From Pseudomonadota bacterium (GTDB taxonomy: Bacteria; Pseudomonadota; Alphaproteobacteria; Rs-D84), in contig JAUNMD010000028.1 of assembly GCA_030531915.1 (NCBI GenBank), positions 1-10,022 of the forward strand: DNA of 10,022 nucleotides. Direction: 5' to 3'. Position 1 is the stretch's first letter. The number at the start of each line of letters is the position of its first letter. Shown piece after piece: positions 5,948 to 10,022 of the stretch. Made by a program: the position numbers and the translations under genes. The notes under the pieces were generated by a model that was given only the letters and a program-made list of their open reading frames with translations, had not been told where the DNA came from and made no database searches.

Positions 5948-6991
5948 TTCGTCGCGTTTGTCAGGGATTTTTCCGTCCGCAGACAGTAATACTGCAATCC
6001 AGCGTGTGGAATCAAATTGTGCCGTGATAATGAATGTTGCCACCAACAATGGCACACTGAAAAACATACCGGCAACACCCCAAATCATACCCCAGAATAC
6101 CAAGTTTATCAATATTGCCAATGTCGACAGGTTCAATGTTTTGCCCGTCAATTTTGGTTCAATGATATTGCCCAGTAATATTTGCAGGCCAATTAAACCG
6201 ATTGCCACCAAAATTGGTTGATGCAATGTTTGCGCGGTTGCCAACGAAAACATAATGGGCAGACCACACGCCACGATTGCACCGATTGTTGGAATATAGT
6301 TTGCAACAAACACTATAAATGCCCACACGCCCGCAAATTCCAAACCGATGGCGTGCAACCACAGGTATGACAGCAGGCCCGTCGCCGCTGAAATCAGGGT
6401 CTTCATAAACAAGTACTTTTTCATGTTGGTATCGATGCTGTTCAAAATATAACGCATCTTTTTGAATTGGGTTTTGTTTGGAAACAGGGCCGCAAATTTT
6501 TTATCAAATGTTGCCTGTTCCACAAACATGAACAGTAAATATATGCAAATCAATCCAACCGATGTTGCAATGCCTGCCAATGATGTGCCGACACTGCTGG
6601 CGATTCTGGTCACGTTGGGTAACAGTGATGCGTCAAATCGAATCCCCAGTGTCCCAGACAATGTGACACCGATTTCAACCAGTTTGTGTTGAATCGCGGG
6701 CAGGGCGACAAACAATTCTGAAAACATTGGTCGTACCTGTGATGCAAACAGATACAACAGTCCCGCCATTGCGCATATTGCGATGATATTAGATGCCCAA
6801 TCAAATGCGCCCGCCGCAACCGGGTATGTACGGTGCATGTCTGCGCCGCGCAGCGGGAATACTTTGCGGCAATATGCCGATATGGCGTTTATCAAATACC
6901 ACAGGAACGTTGCGACCAACAATGGGATTAAAATTGCACGTCCCAACCACAGAACAAAAATGAATCCTGCAAGTAAAATTATTCCGTTCAT
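5945..6991 (-). CDS. AI-2E-family (PerM/TqsA-type) membrane transporter
   Basis: This is a polytopic inner-membrane protein of the AI-2 exporter/PerM family. Members export autoinducer-2 or, in other bacteria, exchange ions, so the substrate cannot be given. The ATG at 6991 is preferred to the one at 7021 because AGGGGGA lies four bases ahead of it and the protein then starts directly with a membrane segment (MNGIILLAGFIFVLWLG). The 348-residue product has the family layout: two N-terminal membrane segments, a further one near 68-84, a soluble stretch about 85-135, a segment near 142-158, and a C-terminal bundle. The diagnostic motifs are VANYIPTIGA (229-238), LLGNIIEPKLTGKTLNLS (272-289) and FWGMIWGVAGMFFSVPLL (299-316). 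It is the last gene of the leftward suf unit, 42 bases after its neighbour, and is bracketed by an exact 20-bp direct repeat. Confidence 0.9.
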   Translation of the reverse strand: MNGIILLAGFIFVLWLGRAILIPLLVATFLWYLINAISAYCRKVFPLRGADMHRTYPVAAGAFDWASNIIAICAMAGLLYLFASQVRPMFSELFVALPAIQHKLVEIGVTLSGTLGIRFDASLLPNVTRIASSVGTSLAGIATSVGLICIYLLFMFVEQATFDKKFAALFPNKTQFKKMRYILNSIDTNMKKYLFMKTLISAATGLLSYLWLHAIGLEFAGVWAFIVFVANYIPTIGAIVACGLPIMFSLATAQTLHQPILVAIGLIGLQILLGNIIEPKLTGKTLNLSTLAILINLVFWGMIWGVAGMFFSVPLLVATFIITAQFDSTRWIAVLLSADGKIPDKRDE

Positions 6992-7016
6992 AAAATCCCC
7001 CTGTGCCGCGATACGG

Positions 7017-7036
7017 TGCACATAGCGCGTTTTTTA
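7017..7036. repeat. Right copy of exact 20-bp direct repeat flanking the AI-2E-family gene
   Basis: It is identical to 5928-5947 and 1089 bases away. Its last three bases (TTA) are the complement of the stop codon of the membrane-protein gene that precedes the transporter. Each copy therefore begins at a stop codon when read along the genes, and the stretch between the copies holds exactly one gene. Confidence 0.9.
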
Positions 7037-7951
7037 CTGGTTTGTATTTTGCGTTGTGTCCGTTACCGTTATAGTAACATTTTCGCTGATTTGTGATATC
7101 TGTTGATATGTAATTACCGATACTGCCAAAATCATAATGATATTCAGCACGACGGCAACTGTTGCGTATGCGCCACCAATATTTTTGCAGAAATGCTTTG
7201 CGCCAACGACCGATACCCAGATTGCGAACAGCAAAATTGCCGCGCATGTCCAGAATATTGTCTGAATCCCAAACATAAATCCGGTGAACAGTGTCAAAAT
7301 TGCAAATGCCAGTATGGTGCGCGATGGACGCGATACAATCCAATTTGTCAGGTTTTTATACCATGATGCATGAATTGGAATAACAGGTGTCTTGGGTGCT
7401 TTTTCATCGGGCAAAATGTACCCTGGAATCCAAATCAGGTTAAATCCAAACGGTATGCTGCAAATGATTTTCCATGTTGGAATATTCATTGCGCGACCGC
7501 GGCGGAATTTGGCGTACACATTTGCCAATGATAATCCGACCAAATATGCATATGCGACAAACATCACCGCCGCCAACAGCACGAATATCACGTTGCCAGC
7601 CGTGCCCATCATCGCCAGTGATATCAGAAACGATTGTGCCTGCATAATGGCCAGCATTGCAACAAATACCGCCAGTGCCAGAACATATGCCTGTGCATTT
7701 TCCAATGCAACGAAACTGTATCTGTCCAGATTATCGTGGGGCAGGCGATGAAACAGCAAATAGGTGGCGAACACAATCGCCGCAATCGACAAAATCCCCA
7801 GTGTCCACATTGCGGTCGCGCCACCGATTGTAGCCGAAACAATTTCATATGGTATCATAACCGCGATACCCAATCCCAACAGCGTCAACGCAAATTTCAG
7901 CGGACGCCACAGAATCCACGACATCAGACATTGTGATTTGTTTTCAGACAT
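7034..7951 (-). CDS. Polytopic membrane protein of unknown function in the suf operon
   Basis: I do not recognise this family. The 305-residue protein has seven or eight probable membrane segments, near residues 20-40, 48-68, 88-115, 119-145, 163-180 (short, may be re-entrant), 212-233, 236-251 and 260-282. There is a short cytoplasm-type N-terminus (MSENKSQC), a basic loop KFRRGR (148-153), a loop PDEKAPKTP (181-189), and a Thr/Asn-rich C-terminal tail. There is no ATP-binding, transport or enzymatic motif I can name. A clear AAAGGAAAC Shine-Dalgarno supports the ATG at 7951. It starts 39 bases after the sufC stop, in the position where sufD is often found, but it shares nothing with SufD, which is a soluble beta-helix protein. 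Co-transcription with sufBC is likely from spacing; a functional link is unproven. Confidence 0.8.
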   Translation of the reverse strand: MSENKSQCLMSWILWRPLKFALTLLGLGIAVMIPYEIVSATIGGATAMWTLGILSIAAIVFATYLLFHRLPHDNLDRYSFVALENAQAYVLALAVFVAMLAIMQAQSFLISLAMMGTAGNVIFVLLAAVMFVAYAYLVGLSLANVYAKFRRGRAMNIPTWKIICSIPFGFNLIWIPGYILPDEKAPKTPVIPIHASWYKNLTNWIVSRPSRTILAFAILTLFTGFMFGIQTIFWTCAAILLFAIWVSVVGAKHFCKNIGGAYATVAVVLNIIMILAVSVITYQQISQISENVTITVTDTTQNTNQ

Positions 7952-7990
7952 TGTTTGTTTCCTTTTTTTGTTTGGTTTTATTTATCGCTC

Positions 7991-8668
7991 TTATTTTACC
8001 ACAATATGGCCGCCGGACAAAGTTGTTATATCAGACGCGCCGACCATTGACGTAAATGTCGGCTGGTGACTGATAAACATAAATGTTGTGTCGGGCATTT
8101 CATGAATTGTTTGCGCAATCAATTTCTGGGTGTCGGCGTCCGCACCAGAATCTGGTTCGTCCAGAATTGCAAATGCGGGGGCAATCATTTTCAGGCGCAA
8201 CAACATCAAACGCTTGCGTTCGCCACCGGAAAAACCGACGTTGATACTGCGATTCAGCCATTCTTTTGGAATATCCAGTTCCGTGCGGACACGTTCCAAG
8301 GTCTGTAAAATTTCACCCATTGATAAATCGCGACCGGTTTTGAAATGCGCGTGTGCGGCGGCGGAATGTTTCAGAAAACTCAGCACTGTCAGTCCCGGAA
8401 TTTCAGGAACATTTTGCGCCCCCAGAAATATGCCCAGCAATGCGCGCGTTGTTGCGTTTTCGTGTGTGATGTCGTGACCGTCAAAAATAATTTTTCCACT
8501 GTCAATCTGGTACATTGGGTTGCCGGCAATAACGGCGGCCAATGTCGATTTGCCCGAACCATTGTGGCCCGCCAGCAAATGTCGCGCACCGCGTGCGACG
8601 GTCATATTTACGTCGTGCAATAATTCTTTGCCGTCCAGTGATACAGATAAATTTTTTATTTCCAGCAT
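7991..8668 (-). CDS. sufC: Fe-S cluster assembly ATPase SufC
   Basis: SufC is the ABC-type ATPase of the SUF scaffold complex; it drives the conformational change in SufB that allows Fe-S cluster assembly. The 225-residue protein has Walker A GHNGSGKS (34-41), Q-loop Q85 in IFLGAQNVPEIPG, the SufC-specific NRSINVGFSGGERKR (139-153), Walker B FAILDEPDSGADAD (167-179, with E171 catalytic) and the switch His H201. The EIPG and FSGGE..R blocks separate SufC from other ABC proteins. It departs from the usual form in three ways: LDEPDSGADAD where LDETDSGLDID is typical, SHQ where THY is usual, and an end at GGHIVVK without the roughly 20-residue tail. An AGGA ribosome site precedes the ATG, and the gap to sufB is 16 bases, so the two are co-transcribed. 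Confidence 0.93.
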   Translation of the reverse strand: MLEIKNLSVSLDGKELLHDVNMTVARGARHLLAGHNGSGKSTLAAVIAGNPMYQIDSGKIIFDGHDITHENATTRALLGIFLGAQNVPEIPGLTVLSFLKHSAAAHAHFKTGRDLSMGEILQTLERVRTELDIPKEWLNRSINVGFSGGERKRLMLLRLKMIAPAFAILDEPDSGADADTQKLIAQTIHEMPDTTFMFISHQPTFTSMVGASDITTLSGGHIVVK

Positions 8669-8684
8669 GTTTGTATTCCTGTAC

Positions 8685-10013
8685 TTAGTTTTTTGACAAT
8701 GCCATTTGAATCAGCTGTTTTGATTCCACCAGAAATTCCATCGGCAGACGTGATATAATCGGGGCCGCCGATGCGCCGATAATCAGGGCGGTTGCTTCGT
8801 CCTCTGCTATGCCTGATTGCATCAAGAACAGTAATTGACCCGCGTCGATTGCACCGGTGGTGGCCTCGTGACTCTGGGTATTTTCGCCGTTTGTGTGAAT
8901 GATTGTGGGCAGTGTGTTTGCCGTGGCATCATTGCCGATTATGCGGGTGTCGCACTTTGATGCGTTTTTGCCGCCATGGCCCGAAAAAGAAACTAAACTG
9001 CGAAATGTTTGTTGTGATGCGTCGGTTGCAACGCCGTATGACACGATGTTTGATACGGTGTTGTTGCCGATATGAATCATCTTGGTTCCCGTGTCGGCCA
9101 GTTGCGCGCCACGCGTAATGGTCAGTGAATAAAAATCACTGTGTGCGCCATCGCCCGCCAGAATTGTTGATGGGTATTTCCACGTCATCGCAGAACCGAT
9201 TTCAACCTGTGTCCAATCAATGGTTGCATTTTTTTCGGCACGACCACGTTTGGTTACAAAGTTCAATATTCCGCCAATGTTTTTGCCGTGTGCGGGCGTA
9301 CCTGCGTACCAGTTTTGAACGGTCGCGTATTTAACGCGCGCGTCGTCCAATGCGATGATTTCAACAACCCCGCTGTGCAGTTGGTGGTTTGGACGGCGTG
9401 GGGCACTGCACCCCTCCATATACGATAATTCTGCGCCACAATCGGCGATAATCAGTGTGCGTTCGAATTGGCCGATTTTTGCGGTTTCAATTCTGAAATA
9501 ACTGGCCAAATCAATGGGGCATTTTGTGTGTGGTGGGACGTACACAAATGTGCCGTCTGAAAATACCGCAGCGTTTAATGCGGCAAAGAAATTGTCGGTT
9601 GCCGGTACAACGCGCCCCAGATATTTTTTGACCAATTCTGGATACTTTTTTACCGCATCTGAAAATGGCAAGAATATAATCCCCAGTTTTTCCAGTTCGG
9701 CGGTGTATGACGTATGCACAGAACGGCTGTCAATAACGGTATCTGTTGCCATGCCCATCAAGGCGCGTTTTTCTGATTCTGGCAATCCCATTTTGTCGTA
9801 TGTGTCGCGCAGGTCGGAATTATCAATCGGGGTGGGTTCGTTATAGTAATTCAGTGCGTCGTAATCAATCGGGGCGTATTCAAATTCGGCCCAGTGTGGT
9901 TCGCGCATCTGTGTCCATGCATGAAATGCCGCCACGCGCCAATCGGTCAACCATGCGGGTTCACCACGAATGCTGGAAATTTCACGGACAAGATTTTCGG
10001 TCAGTTTCGCCAT
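8685..10013 (-). CDS. sufB: Fe-S cluster assembly scaffold protein SufB (short, divergent)
   Basis: SufB is the scaffold on which the SUF system builds Fe-S clusters, in complex with SufC and normally SufD. The 442-residue protein shows the SufB series NFFAALNAAVFSDGTFVYVP (141-160), YFRIETAKIGQFERTLIIAD (172-191), YMEGCSAP (198-205), VQNWYAG (232-238), WTQVEIGSAMTWKYPS (267-282) and ADTGTKMIHIG (306-316). The key pair is kept: C354 (SKCD) and E383 (HEATT), 29 residues apart like the Cys405-Glu434 pair of the E. coli protein. It is about 50 residues shorter than typical SufB, mainly at the N-terminus, where the YKYGFVTDIE stretch is absent. The cysteine that often precedes the SKISWTQ motif is also missing. 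SufB is preferred to SufD because of the NFFAALN, WTQVE and HEATT motifs. Only nine bases lie before the ATG in the window, so its promoter and ribosome site are not visible. Confidence 0.93.
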   Translation of the reverse strand: MAKLTENLVREISSIRGEPAWLTDWRVAAFHAWTQMREPHWAEFEYAPIDYDALNYYNEPTPIDNSDLRDTYDKMGLPESEKRALMGMATDTVIDSRSVHTSYTAELEKLGIIFLPFSDAVKKYPELVKKYLGRVVPATDNFFAALNAAVFSDGTFVYVPPHTKCPIDLASYFRIETAKIGQFERTLIIADCGAELSYMEGCSAPRRPNHQLHSGVVEIIALDDARVKYATVQNWYAGTPAHGKNIGGILNFVTKRGRAEKNATIDWTQVEIGSAMTWKYPSTILAGDGAHSDFYSLTITRGAQLADTGTKMIHIGNNTVSNIVSYGVATDASQQTFRSLVSFSGHGGKNASKCDTRIIGNDATANTLPTIIHTNGENTQSHEATTGAIDAGQLLFLMQSGIAEDEATALIIGASAAPIISRLPMEFLVESKQLIQMALSKN

Positions 10014-10022
10014 TTAATCGTT

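Noticed and set aside
6801..7343. 180-codon frame on the - strand spanning the end of one gene and start of the next
   Set aside because: It overlaps both the membrane-protein gene and the AI-2E-family gene, whose hydrophobic segments and motifs are convincing in their own frames.

Overview
The window looks like part of the chromosome of an alphaproteobacterium, probably an uncultured or host-associated lineage of moderate GC. The evidence is a complete gatC-gatA set beside a divergent ruvX (yqgF), a GatB of the alphaproteobacterial type that lacks the zinc-site cysteines, and a SUF iron-sulfur operon. The placement is inference from protein signatures and gene order; no 16S gene is present. 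Coding is dense: no stretch over 300 bases lacks a gene, and ten of the twelve features that are genes (11 CDS in order of certainty plus one tRNA) are tightly packed with short spacers.

Left end (1-1946): the C-terminal part of an outer-membrane beta-barrel protein reads rightward and stops 3 bases before the end of miaB, which reads leftward. miaB is preceded by an unrecognised gene for a basic 57-residue protein (1773-1946), which in turn follows gatB. gatB, the small gene and miaB look like one leftward transcription unit.

Centre (1971-5907): gatC and gatA are adjacent and read leftward. gatB lies further left on the same strand, but a rightward tRNA-Phe(GAA) gene with its own promoter and intrinsic terminator sits between gatA and gatB. 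GatC, GatA and GatB together form the amidotransferase that makes Gln-tRNA(Gln) and/or Asn-tRNA(Asn) by transamidation. The tRNA-Phe has the A36-A37-A38 motif read by the i6A/ms2i6A pathway, so it is a likely substrate of the MiaB encoded 2 kb away. Rightward ruvX is transcribed away from gatC, and the two promoters face each other in the 5408-5477 interval.

Right end (5945-10013): four leftward genes follow one another with gaps of 16-42 bases: sufB, sufC, an unrecognised polytopic membrane protein and an AI-2E-family transporter. sufB and sufC encode parts of the Fe-S cluster scaffold. Both proteins are short and divergent, and sufD does not follow sufC. The AI-2E-family gene is bracketed by an exact 20-bp direct repeat that also carries the stop codons of that gene and its upstream neighbour.

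I found no CRISPR array, transposase, phage gene or obvious defence system. The most notable items are the small operonic gene, the repeat-flanked transporter, the divergent sufBC pair without sufD, the antisense tRNA inside the gat cluster and the face-to-face gatC/ruvX promoters.
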